DNA of 34,283 nt, from NCBI RefSeq assembly GCF_024793895.1, contig NZ_JANUSB010000008.1, forward strand, positions 1 to 34,283, read 5' to 3'. Position 1 is the stretch's first letter. Every line of letters begins with the position of its first letter. Origin of the DNA: Serratia sp. AKBS12 (GTDB taxonomy: Bacteria; Pseudomonadota; Gammaproteobacteria; Enterobacterales; Enterobacteriaceae). The position numbers and the translations under genes are program-made. The notes under the pieces were generated by a model. The model did not search any database. It saw only the letters and a list, made by a program, of their open reading frames with translations, and had not been told where the DNA came from. Positions 26,384 to 34,283 of this stretch are shown piece by piece.

Positions 26384-27148
26384 ATGGAACTTGCATTAAC
26401 GGGTAACGAATATGGCTGGTGGATAGTCAGCCATGAAAGCAAACTTTGGTTACCAAACGGTGAATTGCCGTTTGGGACTGCCGACGCGCTCGGGTTGCGC
26501 GGTCATTCGGGGCGTCAGATAGGCGAGTGGGAGGGCGCACCGGTGTGGTTGGTGCGCCAGCCGATGCCGCAGGAGATGGGATCGGTGCGGCAACTGCTCG
26601 ATCTCGATCGCGGCTTGTTCCAGCTCGCCGGGCGCGGCGTTCAACTGGCCGATTTTTACCGCTCTCATCAGTTCTGCGGTTACTGTGGTCACCAGATGCA
26701 CCTGAGCCGTACCGAAAGCGCCTGCCTGTGCGATAACTGCCGCGAACGCTACTACCCGCAAATCGCACCCTGCGTGATTGTCGCCATCCGCCGTGATGAC
26801 GAAATCCTGCTGGCACAACATGTTCGCCACCGTGGCGGCATTCATACCGTGTTGGCCGGTTTTGTTGAAGTGGGCGAAACGCTGGAGCAGGCGGCAGCGC
26901 GCGAAGTGATGGAAGAAAGTAACATTCGCATCAAGAATCTGCGTTACGTCACCTCGCAGCCGTGGCCATTCCCCCATTCCCTGATGATGGCATTTATGGC
27001 CGATTATGACAGCGGCGAACTGCGTCACGATCCCAAGGAGCTGCTGCACGCCGGTTGGTATCGCTACGATCGGTTGCCGCTGTTGCCGCCGCCAGGCACC
27101 GTGGCGCGGCGTTTGATCGAGGACACCGTGGCCCTGTGCCGCGCGTAA
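26384..27148 (+). CDS. nudC: NAD-capped RNA hydrolase / NADH pyrophosphatase NudC
   Basis: NudC removes NAD caps from RNA 5' ends and hydrolyses NADH to NMNH and AMP. The ATG at 26384 gives 254 residues and places ten residues before GWWIVSHE, exactly as in E. coli; a GTG at 26351 would add eleven. The zinc site is C98, C101, C116, C119. The Nudix box spans about 159-181 with E174, E177 and E178, followed by the family-specific SQPWPFPHS (191-199). The Nudix glycine near the end of the box is asparagine here ([10 protein letters not shown]180), where E. coli has glycine. A product difference at the C-terminus (ends CRA) is minor. Promoter and Shine-Dalgarno are not obvious. Confidence 0.95.
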   Translation: MELALTGNEYGWWIVSHESKLWLPNGELPFGTADALGLRGHSGRQIGEWEGAPVWLVRQPMPQEMGSVRQLLDLDRGLFQLAGRGVQLADFYRSHQFCGYCGHQMHLSRTESACLCDNCRERYYPQIAPCVIVAIRRDDEILLAQHVRHRGGIHTVLAGFVEVGETLEQAAAREVMEESNIRIKNLRYVTSQPWPFPHSLMMAFMADYDSGELRHDPKELLHAGWYRYDRLPLLPPPGTVARRLIEDTVALCRA

Positions 27149-27261
27149 TGATTCGCTCGCTCAATGACGCCTGTGGCACCTCAATGCTGTTGCTCTATGG
27201 TATTGCCGCATCGCCGCGGCATGGATCGGCCGTCGTGATGCATCTTCAATTATTTTGGGTA

Positions 27262-27267
27262 TACAAT
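27262..27267 (+). promoter_or_regulatory. Candidate hemE promoter -10 box
   Basis: TACAAT lies 30 bases upstream of the hemE start, in an AT-rich segment after the nudC stop. No good -35 hexamer is found at 16-18 bp (TGCATC at 27239-27244 is the nearest). Confidence 0.4.
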
Positions 27268-27296
27268 AGCGGCAGATGAATAAGGGAGCCCGATAA

Positions 27297-28361
27297 ATGA
27301 ATGAGTTAAAAAACGATCGATACCTGCGCGCGCTACTGCGTCAGCCGGTGGACGTCACCCCCGTATGGATGATGCGCCAGGCCGGTCGTTATTTACCGGA
27401 GTACAAGGCAACACGCGCTCAGGCCGGTGATTTTATGTCGCTGTGCAAAAATGCCGAGCTGGCGTGCGAGGTGACGTTACAGCCGCTGCGCCGTTATCCG
27501 CTGGACGCGGCGATCCTGTTCTCCGACATTCTGACCATCCCTGATGCCATGGGCCTCGGGCTCTACTTTGAAACCGGCGAAGGTCCGCGTTTCTCGTCGC
27601 CGATAACCTGCCGCGCCGAGGTAGAAAAACTGCCGTTGTTCGATCCGGAAGACGAACTGGGTTATGTGATGAACGCGGTACGCACCATTCGCCGTGAACT
27701 GAAGGGGCAGGTCCCGCTGATTGGTTTTTCCGGCAGCCCGTGGACGCTGGCGACCTATATGGTCGAAGGCGGCAGCAGCAAGGCGTTTACCAAGCTGAAG
27801 AAAATGATGTATGCCGAGCCACAGACGCTGCATCTGCTGTTGGACAAGCTGGCGGACAGCGTCATTATGTATCTCAACGCCCAAATCAGCGCCGGTGCGC
27901 AGTCGGTGATGGTGTTCGATACCTGGGGCGGTGTGCTGACCGGTCGCGATTATGCCGAGTTTTCACTCCATTACATGCATAAGATCGTCGATGGTCTGAT
28001 CCGTGAGCATGACGGCCGGCAGGTGCCGGTGACGCTGTTTACCAAAGGCGGCGGTCAGTGGCTTGAAGCCATGGCTGCCACCGGTTGTGATGCGCTGGGC
28101 CTTGACTGGACCTGCGATATTGCCGATGCGCGCCGCCGGGTTGGCGATAAAGTTGCGCTGCAAGGCAACATGGATCCTTCTATGCTTTATGCTGCGCCGC
28201 AACGCATCGAACAGGAAGTGGAAACCATTCTGGCTGGTTTTGGTCATGGCGAGGGCCATGTATTTAACCTGGGGCACGGTATACATCAGGACGTGCCGCC
28301 GGAGAACGCCGGCGTGTTTGTTGAAGCAGTGCATACGCTGTCGGCCAAATATCACCGTTAA
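27297..28361 (+). CDS. hemE: Uroporphyrinogen decarboxylase
   Basis: HemE removes four acetate carboxyl groups from uroporphyrinogen III, giving coproporphyrinogen III in heme synthesis. The 354 residues equal E. coli. The signature [15 protein letters not shown] (22-36) includes the substrate-binding arginines R27 and R31. The catalytic aspartate is D77 in [24 protein letters not shown] is the second family signature. AGGGAG precedes the ATG. nfi follows after 22 bases, so the two probably share a transcript, as in E. coli. Confidence 0.98.
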   Translation: MNELKNDRYLRALLRQPVDVTPVWMMRQAGRYLPEYKATRAQAGDFMSLCKNAELACEVTLQPLRRYPLDAAILFSDILTIPDAMGLGLYFETGEGPRFSSPITCRAEVEKLPLFDPEDELGYVMNAVRTIRRELKGQVPLIGFSGSPWTLATYMVEGGSSKAFTKLKKMMYAEPQTLHLLLDKLADSVIMYLNAQISAGAQSVMVFDTWGGVLTGRDYAEFSLHYMHKIVDGLIREHDGRQVPVTLFTKGGGQWLEAMAATGCDALGLDWTCDIADARRRVGDKVALQGNMDPSMLYAAPQRIEQEVETILAGFGHGEGHVFNLGHGIHQDVPPENAGVFVEAVHTLSAKYHR

Positions 28362-28383
28362 CCTGATTCAAGGGGAGGGGACA

Positions 28384-29070
28384 GTGATTGATACGCAGGC
28401 TTTGCGCGCCGAGCAACTGCAGCGCGCCTCTGACGTTATCCGCATGGATGATTTTATTGTCGACTCGCCGGCCTTTATCGCTGGCTGTGATGTCGGTTTC
28501 GAGCAGGATGGCGCGGTAACGCGCGCCGCTATTGCCATCCTGCGTTACCCTTCACTGGAGTTGGTGGAATATCAAATTGCCCGTGTTGCCACCACCATGC
28601 CCTACATCCCCGGCTTTCTCTCGTTTCGCGAATACCCGGCATTACTGGCTGCCTGGCAACAGTTGCAGCAAAAACCCGATCTGATTTTTGTCGACGGGCA
28701 TGGCATTTCGCATCCGCGTCGGTTAGGGGTCGCCAGCCACTTCGGCCTGCTGGTGGACATACCGACCATTGGCGTGGCGAAAAAACGCCTGTGCGGCACG
28801 TTTGAGCCGCTGGGGGATGCAGTTGGCGCTCAGGAGCCGCTGCTCGACAAGGGTGAACAGCTTGGTTGGGTATGGCGCAGCAAGGCGCGTTGCAACCCGT
28901 TGTTTATCGCCACCGGCCATCGCGTCAGTGCCGATAGCGCGCTGGCCTGGGTTAAACGTTGCATGGCGGGCTACCGTTTGCCGGAGCCGACGCGCTGGGC
29001 CGACGCTATCGCCTCGCGGCGCCCGGCCTTCCAGCGCTGGCTGGCCGCGCATCCAGAGATGTCGCAATGA
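28384..29070 (+). CDS. nfi: Endonuclease V
   Basis: This repair nuclease cuts the second phosphodiester bond 3' of hypoxanthine (deaminated adenine) and some other lesions in DNA. The start is a GTG at 28384 preceded by a strong GGGGAGGGG Shine-Dalgarno, giving 228 residues (E. coli 223); the same frame is open far upstream inside hemE but is not coding. Catalytic motifs are GCDVGFE with D36, the [11 protein letters not shown] block with the strand-separating PYIP wedge and catalytic glutamate, [14 protein letters not shown], and GVAKKRLCG. It follows hemE by 22 bases. Confidence 0.96.
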   Translation: MIDTQALRAEQLQRASDVIRMDDFIVDSPAFIAGCDVGFEQDGAVTRAAIAILRYPSLELVEYQIARVATTMPYIPGFLSFREYPALLAAWQQLQQKPDLIFVDGHGISHPRRLGVASHFGLLVDIPTIGVAKKRLCGTFEPLGDAVGAQEPLLDKGEQLGWVWRSKARCNPLFIATGHRVSADSALAWVKRCMAGYRLPEPTRWADAIASRRPAFQRWLAAHPEMSQ

Positions 29071-29118
29071 GCGATTTCGGGTACACTGCGCCGCAGATAA
29101 CGCATAAGAGAGTAGACG

Positions 29119-29709
29119 ATGCTACGTAACCCGATTCATTTACGTCTGGAAAAGCTTGAAAGCTGGCAACATTTGACCTTTATGGCTAGTCTGTGCGAGC
29201 GTATGTACCCGAATTACCAGATGTTCTGCCTGCAAACCGAGTTTGGCGATCCGGCGGTTTATCGTCGTATTCTGGATTTGGTGTGGGAAACGCTGGTAGT
29301 TAAAGACGCCAAGGTCAACTTCGATAGCCAGCTTGAGAAGTTGGAACAGGCGATTCCTTCGGCAGAAGATTACGATCTTTACGGCGTTTACCCGGCGATC
29401 GATGCCTGTATTGCATTAGGGGAACTGATTCATTCGCGGCTCAGCGGGGAGACGCTGGAGCATGCCGTCGCCATCAGCGAAACGTCAATTCGCACCGTGG
29501 CGATGTTGGAAATGACCCAGGCCGGGAAAGAAATGACCGATGAAGAACTGAAGGTGATGCCGGCAGTCGAGGAGGAATGGGACATCCAATGGGAAATTTT
29601 CCGCCTGTTGGCAGCCTGCGAGGAGCGCGATTTAGACCTGATCAAAGGGTTGCGATCCGACCTTCGCGAGGCTGGTGTGAGTAACATCGGGATAAATTTA
29701 ACGCAATAA
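29119..29709 (+). CDS. yjaG: DUF416 family protein YjaG
   Basis: This is a conserved enterobacterial protein of unknown function, 196 residues as in E. coli. It is predicted soluble and mostly helical, acidic, with no signal peptide or membrane segment. Conserved stretches are NPIHLRLEKLESWQHLTFMASLCERMYPNY and IDACIALGELIHSRLSGETLEHAV. The ATG follows AGAGAGTAG. It sits between nfi and hupA in the same order as E. coli, 48 bases after nfi, and may belong to the hemE-nfi transcript. No activity can be assigned. Confidence 0.92.
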   Translation: MLRNPIHLRLEKLESWQHLTFMASLCERMYPNYQMFCLQTEFGDPAVYRRILDLVWETLVVKDAKVNFDSQLEKLEQAIPSAEDYDLYGVYPAIDACIALGELIHSRLSGETLEHAVAISETSIRTVAMLEMTQAGKEMTDEELKVMPAVEEEWDIQWEIFRLLAACEERDLDLIKGLRSDLREAGVSNIGINLTQ

Positions 29710-29754
29710 GGCAAGAAAACGTGATTTAACGCCTGATTTGTCATGCCTTAAGGC

Positions 29755-29784
29755 TTCACATCCGCACCCTGTCTGGTCTACATT
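29755..29784 (+). promoter_or_regulatory. Candidate hupA promoter
   Basis: TTCACA (29755-29760) and TACATT (29779-29784) are 18 bp apart in the 189-base spacer before hupA. The match is moderate, and other weak candidates exist nearby. A 10-base palindrome, GCCTTAAGGC, lies just upstream. Confidence 0.35.
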
Positions 29785-29898
29785 TGGGGGGCGTAAAAAA
29801 AGTGGCTATCGGTGCGTGTATGCAGGAGAGTGCTGTCAATCGGCATATCCGTCGCACTCGATGCTTTGCAAACGATAAACACACTGTAAGGATAACTT

Positions 29899-30171
29899 AT
29901 GAACAAGACTCAACTGATTGATGTAATCGCAGACAAGGCTGACCTTTCCAAAGCACAGGCTAAACTGGCTCTGGAATCTACCCTGGCTGCCATTACCGAG
30001 TCTCTGAAAGAAGGTGATGCAGTACAATTGGTTGGTTTCGGTACTTTCAAAGTAAACCATCGTGCAGAGCGCACTGGCCGCAACCCACAAACTGGTAAAG
30101 AAATCAAAATCGCAGCCGCTAACGTACCTGCGTTCGTTTCTGGCAAAGCACTGAAAGACGCTGTTAAGTAA
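29899..30171 (+). CDS. hupA: DNA-binding protein HU-alpha
   Basis: HU is an abundant nucleoid protein that bends DNA without strong sequence preference; HU-alpha forms homodimers and heterodimers with HU-beta. The 90 residues equal E. coli. The N-terminal helices ([20 protein letters not shown]) are followed by GFGTF at 46-50 and the DNA-gripping beta arm [19 protein letters not shown] with the intercalating proline. AGGATAA precedes the ATG. Codon use is highly biased. Location after yjaG identifies it as hupA rather than hupB. Confidence 0.98.
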   Translation: MNKTQLIDVIADKADLSKAQAKLALESTLAAITESLKEGDAVQLVGFGTFKVNHRAERTGRNPQTGKEIKIAAANVPAFVSGKALKDAVK

Positions 30172-30177
30172 GACCGC

Positions 30178-30879
30178 GTGTTGGTGAAAAGATTAAACAG
30201 GGGGGCTTTGAAGCCCCTTTTGTTTGCCCGGCGGGCGTTCATCGTCATCGGCATTGCCGCTGGTCTGAGCGCCTGCAGTTGGCATCAGGCCCCCCCCAGC
30301 TTTACCGCCAGCGGCTATGTGGCCGATCAAGGGGCGATTCGCCTGTGGCGTAAAGATGACGAGCAGCAGCGCCCGCTGGTGCTGATGACCGTTTATAGCC
30401 CTTATCGCGGGATAGGCACCGTAACCACCCACTACGAATACCAGAACGGCGAGCTACGGCAGATCAAACGTGCCGATGCCGACGGCAATAAAGACTCGAT
30501 CCAACTGCGCTTTGCCGATGACGGCACGGTAAGCTTTATGCAGCGCCAACTGGCCACGCGGCGTGAACAGTTATCCAGCGATGATATTGCGCGCTACAAG
30601 TATCAGGCGCGGCGCGTACTGGAGTTAAGTAACGCATTGCGTGCCGGCAGGGTGCAATTGCTGCAGGGACGTTGGCAGCAGGGCACGGTGCAAACCTGTG
30701 CAGGAGAACGGATCAACCCGGGGCTGAATCATACCTCGAACGCCTGGATTGAACGGCGTGCGCAAAACAGCAGTGGGCCAGTGAGCATTGCCTGGCTTGA
30801 AGCACCGGAAGGGCGTGAGCTGTTGCTGGTGGCTAACGAAGACTTCTGCAACTGGGAACCGAAAGAGAGCACGCTATAG
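30178..30879 (+). CDS. yjaH: DUF1481 lipoprotein YjaH
   Basis: A predicted lipoprotein of unknown function. The N-terminal hydrophobic stretch ends with the lipobox LSAC; counted from the GTG at 30178 the lipidated cysteine is C33. Asp is not at the +2 position (CSW), which suggests outer-membrane sorting. No ATG lies upstream of the lipobox: candidate starts are GTG 30178, TTG 30181, GTG 30184 and TTG 30220. The last gives a compact 18-residue signal (MFARRAFIVIGIAAG then LSA) and lies at the edge of the hupA terminator. The mature part has conserved tryptophans and SIAWLEAPEGRELLLVANEDFC near the C-terminus, with two cysteines that may pair. It follows hupA by six bases, as in E. coli. Confidence 0.85.
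   Translation: MLVKRLNRGALKPLLFARRAFIVIGIAAGLSACSWHQAPPSFTASGYVADQGAIRLWRKDDEQQRPLVLMTVYSPYRGIGTVTTHYEYQNGELRQIKRADADGNKDSIQLRFADDGTVSFMQRQLATRREQLSSDDIARYKYQARRVLELSNALRAGRVQLLQGRWQQGTVQTCAGERINPGLNHTSNAWIERRAQNSSGPVSIAWLEAPEGRELLLVANEDFCNWEPKESTL
30202..30224 (+). terminator. hupA terminator
   Basis: GGGGCT (30202-30207) pairs with AGCCCC (30212-30217) around TTGA, followed by TTTTGTTT. It lies 30 bases after hupA and within the possible N-terminal coding part of yjaH. Confidence 0.85.
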
Positions 30880-30923
30880 CAAACATTGCCCGGCGTGAGA
30901 GAGAAAGGTCAGAAGCAGCAAGG

Positions 30924-30947
30924 TAGGGCGCAGTGGACTACGCCCTA
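30924..30947. terminator. Possible terminator hairpin between yjaH and purD
   Basis: TAGGGCG (30924-30930) pairs perfectly with CGCCCTA (30941-30947) in the 80-base gap between the convergent genes. There is no T-tract on either side, so intrinsic termination is uncertain. Confidence 0.4.
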
Positions 30948-30959
30948 GCGACAGCCGCC

Positions 30960-32243
30960 TTACTTGCCGCGTGCGATAGCGCGGTAGCCAATGTCCTTAC
31001 GGCAGAAACTGCCTGACCACTGAATGCCTTCCGCCAATTGATAGGCACGCTGCTGTGCCTGGGCAACCGTTGCGCCCAATGCGGTTACGCATAATACGCG
31101 CCCACCGCTGGTTACCACTGCATCACCTGCCATTTTCGTACCAGCGTGGAACACTTTACCGTCAGTGCAAGCCTGCTGCGGCAAGCCCTGGATTACGTCA
31201 CCGGTGCGGTAATCAGCAGGATAACCGCCGGCCGCCAGCACCACGCCCAGCGCAGGGCGTTCGTCCCATTCGGAGGTTTTCTGATCCAGCTTGCCCTCGG
31301 CGCCCGCCAGACATAGCTCGACCAGATCCGAACGCAGGCGCAGCATGATGGGCTGCGTTTCCGGATCGCCGAAACGACAGTTGAATTCAATCACCTTGGG
31401 CTGACCGTCGGCAGAAATCATCAGCCCGGCATACAGAAAGCCGGCATAGGTATTGCCTTCCGCTGCCATGCCTCGAACCGTTGGCCAGATAACCTGCTCC
31501 ATCACGCGCTGGTGGATTTCGTCGGTTACCACCGGGGCCGGAGAGTAAGCGCCCATGCCGCCAGTATTCGGACCACTGTCGCCGTCACCGACGCGTTTGT
31601 GATCCTGACTGGTGGCCATTGGCACCACGTGCTCGCCGTCGACCATAACGATAAAACTTGCTTCTTCACCATCCAGAAACTCTTCCACCACGATACGGTG
31701 GCCGGCATTACCGAACGCATTACCAGCCAGCATATCCTGAACTGCGGCTTCGGCTTCCTGCAATGTCATGGCGACAATAACGCCTTTACCCGCAGCCAGG
31801 CCGTCGGCCTTGATGACGATCGGCGCGCCTTTGCTACGCACATAGGCTAGCGCCGGTTCGACTTCGGTAAAGTTCTGGTATTCCGCACTGGGAATGCGAT
31901 GGCGCGCCAGAAAATCCTTGGTAAAGGCCTTGGAGCCTTCCAACTGGGCGGCAGCTTGCGTCGGGCCGAAGATCTTCAGGCCGGCGGCCTGGAATGCGTC
32001 CACTACGCCGATCACCAGTGGAGCTTCAGGGCCGACAATGGTCAGCCCGATATCGTTGTTTTGTGCAAAGGCCAGCAGAGCCGGAATATCCGTCGCCGAG
32101 ATAGCGACGTTTTCCAGGTTTGCTTCCAGCGCGGTGCCGGCGTTGCCCGGCGCAACATACACTTTATCAGCCAGCGGTGACTGAGCGGCTTTCCAGGCCA
32201 GGGCGTGTTCCCGCCCGCCGTTGCCAATAATTAGAATATTCAT
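30960..32243 (-). CDS. purD: Phosphoribosylamine-glycine ligase PurD
   Basis: PurD (GARS) joins glycine to phosphoribosylamine with ATP, the second step of purine synthesis. The start at 32243 (MNILIIGNGGREHALAWK) is preceded by GGAG and gives 427 residues (E. coli 429). An upstream in-frame codon at 32270 adds nine unconserved residues. The ATP-grasp blocks IVIKADGLAAGKGV, EEFLDGEEASFIVMVDG and the GPNTGGMGAYSPAP signature are present, and VIEFNCRFGDPETQ carries the metal ligands. It is the second gene of purHD, 51 bases after purH. Confidence 0.98.
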   Translation of the reverse strand: MNILIIGNGGREHALAWKAAQSPLADKVYVAPGNAGTALEANLENVAISATDIPALLAFAQNNDIGLTIVGPEAPLVIGVVDAFQAAGLKIFGPTQAAAQLEGSKAFTKDFLARHRIPSAEYQNFTEVEPALAYVRSKGAPIVIKADGLAAGKGVIVAMTLQEAEAAVQDMLAGNAFGNAGHRIVVEEFLDGEEASFIVMVDGEHVVPMATSQDHKRVGDGDSGPNTGGMGAYSPAPVVTDEIHQRVMEQVIWPTVRGMAAEGNTYAGFLYAGLMISADGQPKVIEFNCRFGDPETQPIMLRLRSDLVELCLAGAEGKLDQKTSEWDERPALGVVLAAGGYPADYRTGDVIQGLPQQACTDGKVFHAGTKMAGDAVVTSGGRVLCVTALGATVAQAQQRAYQLAEGIQWSGSFCRKDIGYRAIARGK

Positions 32244-32294
32244 CAGGTGCTCCACGAACGGCGTGCGCACCGGTGCGCACGCAATGAAAGAGAA

Positions 32295-33884
32295 TTAATG
32301 GCGGAAATGACGCATGTCGGTGAAGATCATGGCAATGCCGTGTTCATTGGCGGCGGCAATCACTTCATCATCGCGAATTGAACCACCTGGCTGGATGACA
32401 CAGGTAATGCCAACCGCCGCTGCCGCGTCAATGCCGTCACGGAACGGGAAGAAGGCGTCAGACGCCATGGCGGAGCCTTTCACTTCCAGTCCTTCATCGG
32501 CGGCTTTGATGCCGGCGATTTTCGCGGAGTAAACGCGGCTCATTTGGCCTGCGCCGATGCCGATGGTCATATTGTCGCGGGCATAAACGATAGCATTGGA
32601 TTTGACGAATTTGGCTACCTTCCAGCAGAACAGCGCATCACGCAGTTCCTGTGCGGAAGGTTGACGCTCGGTCACTACGCGCAGATCGTCTTCGCTAACC
32701 ATGCCCAAATCGCGATCCTGTACCAGCAAACCACCGTTGACGCGTTTGAAATCCAGGCCGGCGACGCGTTGCTGCCACTGGCCACAGGCCAGAACACGCA
32801 CGTTCTGTTTGCCAGCCAGCAGGCTGCGCGCTTCTTCGCTGATGGCTGGCGCAATAATTACCTCTACAAACTGCCGGCTGATGATCGCCTGCGCCGTGGC
32901 AGCATCCAGCTCGCGGTTGAAGGCAATAATGCCGCCGAACGCTGACGTTGGATCGGTTTGATAGGCCCGCTCATAGGCGGACAGCGCGCTCTCGCCGATG
33001 GCCACGCCGCACGGGTTGGCGTGCTTGACGATCACGCAGGCCGGTTCGGCAAATTCCTTGACGCATTCCAGTGCGGCATCGGTATCGGCAATGTTGTTGT
33101 AGGACAGCGCTTTGCCCTGCAACTGAGTGGCGGTGGCGACCGATGCTTCGTGCAGGTTCTCTTCTATATAGAAGGCGGCCTGCTGGTGGCTGTTTTCGCC
33201 GTAACGCATATCCTGCTTTTTCACATAGTTCAGATTCAGCGTACGCGGGAAGCGGCCGGCAGGTTGCTCGGTATCGCCGTGGTAGGCTGGCACCAGGGCG
33301 CCAAAGTAATTGGCGATCATGCTGTCATAAGCAGCGGTATGCTCAAAGGCCTTGATCGCCAGGTTAAAGCGGGTGCTGTACAGCAGAGAACCGGCGTTGT
33401 TGTCCATCTCGGTAATAATGGCGGCGTAGTCGCTGCTCTTCACCACGATGGCAACGTCTTTGTGATTCTTGGCCGCCGAGCGCACCATGGTCGGGCCACC
33501 GATATCGATGTTCTCGACGGCGTCCTCCAGGGAGCAGTCCGGGCGCGCTACCGTTTGAGCAAACGGATACAGATTGACGACCACCATATCGATCGGCTGG
33601 ATAGTATGTTGAGCCATGACTTCATCGTCCTGGCCGCGACGACCCAGAATGCCGCCGTGGATCTTGGGATGCAGGGTTTTGACTCGTCCGTCCATCATTT
33701 CCGGAAAGCCGGTATAGTCGGAAACTTCGGTAACAGGCAGTCCGGCATCGGCCAGCAGGCGAGCGGTGCCGCCTGTGGAGAGCAGTTCAACGCCGCGGCT
33801 TACCAACGCGTTGGCGAATTCAACGATACCGGCTTTGTCAGAAACGCTGAGCAGAGCCCGGCGGATTGGACGAGGTTGTTGCAT
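32295..33884 (-). CDS. purH: Bifunctional AICAR transformylase / IMP cyclohydrolase PurH
   Basis: PurH performs the last two steps of IMP synthesis: formyl transfer from 10-formyltetrahydrofolate to AICAR, then ring closure. The start at 33884 ([20 protein letters not shown]) gives 529 residues as in E. coli. The MGS-like cyclohydrolase domain (1-200) has [25 protein letters not shown] and NLYPF. The transformylase domain has [12 protein letters not shown] at 226-237 and the catalytic K287-H288 in VKHANPCG. It ends [14 protein letters not shown] is also the by-product of histidine synthesis, so the enzyme joins the two pathways. It is the first gene of purHD, with a PurR operator about 150 bases upstream. 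Confidence 0.98.
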   Translation of the reverse strand: MQQPRPIRRALLSVSDKAGIVEFANALVSRGVELLSTGGTARLLADAGLPVTEVSDYTGFPEMMDGRVKTLHPKIHGGILGRRGQDDEVMAQHTIQPIDMVVVNLYPFAQTVARPDCSLEDAVENIDIGGPTMVRSAAKNHKDVAIVVKSSDYAAIITEMDNNAGSLLYSTRFNLAIKAFEHTAAYDSMIANYFGALVPAYHGDTEQPAGRFPRTLNLNYVKKQDMRYGENSHQQAAFYIEENLHEASVATATQLQGKALSYNNIADTDAALECVKEFAEPACVIVKHANPCGVAIGESALSAYERAYQTDPTSAFGGIIAFNRELDAATAQAIISRQFVEVIIAPAISEEARSLLAGKQNVRVLACGQWQQRVAGLDFKRVNGGLLVQDRDLGMVSEDDLRVVTERQPSAQELRDALFCWKVAKFVKSNAIVYARDNMTIGIGAGQMSRVYSAKIAGIKAADEGLEVKGSAMASDAFFPFRDGIDAAAAVGITCVIQPGGSIRDDEVIAAANEHGIAMIFTDMRHFRH

Positions 33885-34026
33885 GGTTTTATCCCTTGGC
33901 TTTTTGAGTCGCAATAATAAGAGCGTTACATGAATCTCTACCTTTTGCCTCTATATAGAGAACAGCAGGAACAGATTCAGCTAACGCCCCCTTATAAAGG
34001 GGACCGTTTCATCGTCGGGAATTGTA

Positions 34027-34042
34027 GCGAAAACGTTTGCGC
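34027..34042 (-). promoter_or_regulatory. PurR operator of purHD
   Basis: On the minus strand the site reads GCGCAAACGTTTTCGC, matching the PurR consensus (A)CGCAAACGTTTTCNT at the central 14 bases. It directly abuts a TACAAT -10-like box (minus strand 34026-34021) with no good -35, so repressor binding would block the promoter. Between it and purH, the leader has a hairpin, CCCCTT/AAGGGG (33988-33993 with 33997-34002). The stretch 33885-34159 holds no gene. Confidence 0.85.
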
Positions 34043-34074
34043 GGCGCTCGTAAATTTTCCGCTGAAATGGCTTC

Positions 34075-34083
34075 TGTGGATAA
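34075..34083 (-). promoter_or_regulatory. DnaA box (perfect consensus)
   Basis: The minus strand reads TTATCCACA, the strongest DnaA box. A 7-of-9 match (TGTGCAAAA, plus strand 34087-34095) lies four bases away in the same orientation, and a 7-bp inverted repeat TTTGCTG/CAGCAAA follows (34114-34120 with 34128-34134). It sits between the PurR operator and rrn P1. Confidence 0.6.
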
Positions 34084-34159
34084 GTTTGTGCAAAACAGGG
34101 TATAAGGCTGGGTTTTGCTGTGGAATGCAGCAAACGATCGATTTTGTTGAAAATACCTG

Positions 34160-34187
34160 TTGCGGCCTTCTGAGAACTCCCTATAAT
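34160..34187 (+). promoter_or_regulatory. rRNA operon P1 promoter
   Basis: TTGCGG (34160-34165) and a perfect TATAAT (34182-34187) are 16 bp apart, the short spacing typical of rrn P1. The discriminator GCGCCTCC leads to an A start at about 34196, as in E. coli rrnB P1. AT-rich sequence upstream (34141-34157) fits an UP element. The rRNA genes lie to the right of the window. Confidence 0.93.
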
Positions 34188-34266
34188 GCGCCTCCATCGA
34201 CACGGCGCAAGTGATTCACTTCACAAAGCGGCCGGGACGAAAGAGAAAAAATCCTGAAAAAACGGG

Positions 34267-34272
34267 TTGACT
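34267..34272 (+). promoter_or_regulatory. rRNA operon P2 promoter, -35 only
   Basis: TTGACT followed by CTG matches the -35 and flank of rrn P2, about 70 bases after the P1 start. The -10 lies beyond the window end. Confidence 0.8.
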
Positions 34273-34283
34273 CTGAAAGAGGA

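Noticed and set aside
28063..28383. Extended Nfi beginning inside hemE
   Set aside because: This part is a frame-shifted reading of hemE; GTG 28384 has a strong Shine-Dalgarno and fits the family length.
32958..33917. Plus-strand open frame across purH
   Set aside because: Antisense to a complete, well-conserved purH; no ribosome binding site or recognisable product.

Overview
The window is a chromosomal housekeeping segment of a gamma-proteobacterium of the order Enterobacterales. Protein sequences and gene order follow Escherichia coli closely (RpoB has the same 1342-residue length and numbering), but they differ in a way that fits Yersiniaceae, most likely Serratia or a close relative. 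The genus is inferred from remembered sequence resemblance, not from a search.

The segment lies between two rRNA operons in the same orientation. The left edge holds the last bases of a 5S rRNA and its terminator; the right edge holds a complete rrn P1 core promoter and the -35 of P2. In E. coli this corresponds to the rrnB to rrnE interval. From left to right: murB-birA (cell wall and biotin); convergent coaA (coenzyme A); a four-tRNA operon (Thr-UGU, Tyr-GUA, Gly-UCC, Thr-GGU) running into tuf (EF-Tu); secE-nusG; the L11 operon rplKA; and the L10 operon rplJL-rpoBC. The promoters, L1 and L10 autoregulatory leader structures, and the partial rplL-rpoB attenuator can all be seen.

After the rpoC terminator comes an MFS transporter of the shikimate/MHS type (shiA-like) at a place where E. 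coli has no such gene. Convergent to it is the minus-strand thiamine operon thiCEFSGH, preceded by a TPP riboswitch. Next are rsd (minus strand), nudC, hemE-nfi, yjaG and hupA, then a DUF1481 lipoprotein gene (yjaH) whose start region overlaps the hupA terminator. The minus-strand purine operon purHD follows, with a PurR-type operator upstream. The zraP/zraSR genes that E. coli has between yjaH and purD are absent.

The region is dominated by gene expression machinery (tRNAs, EF-Tu, SecE, NusG, ribosomal stalk proteins, RNA polymerase, Rsd, HU) and cofactor or nucleotide synthesis (biotin, CoA, thiamine, heme, purines). I found no evidence for an undescribed multi-gene system, defence island, prophage, CRISPR array or insertion sequence. 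The observations most worth checking are regulatory: a perfect DnaA box between the PurR operator and rrn P1, strong hairpins in the rpoB-rpoC spacer, promoters embedded in inverted repeats or terminators, an unusually structured tRNA spacer, and the shiA-like insertion.
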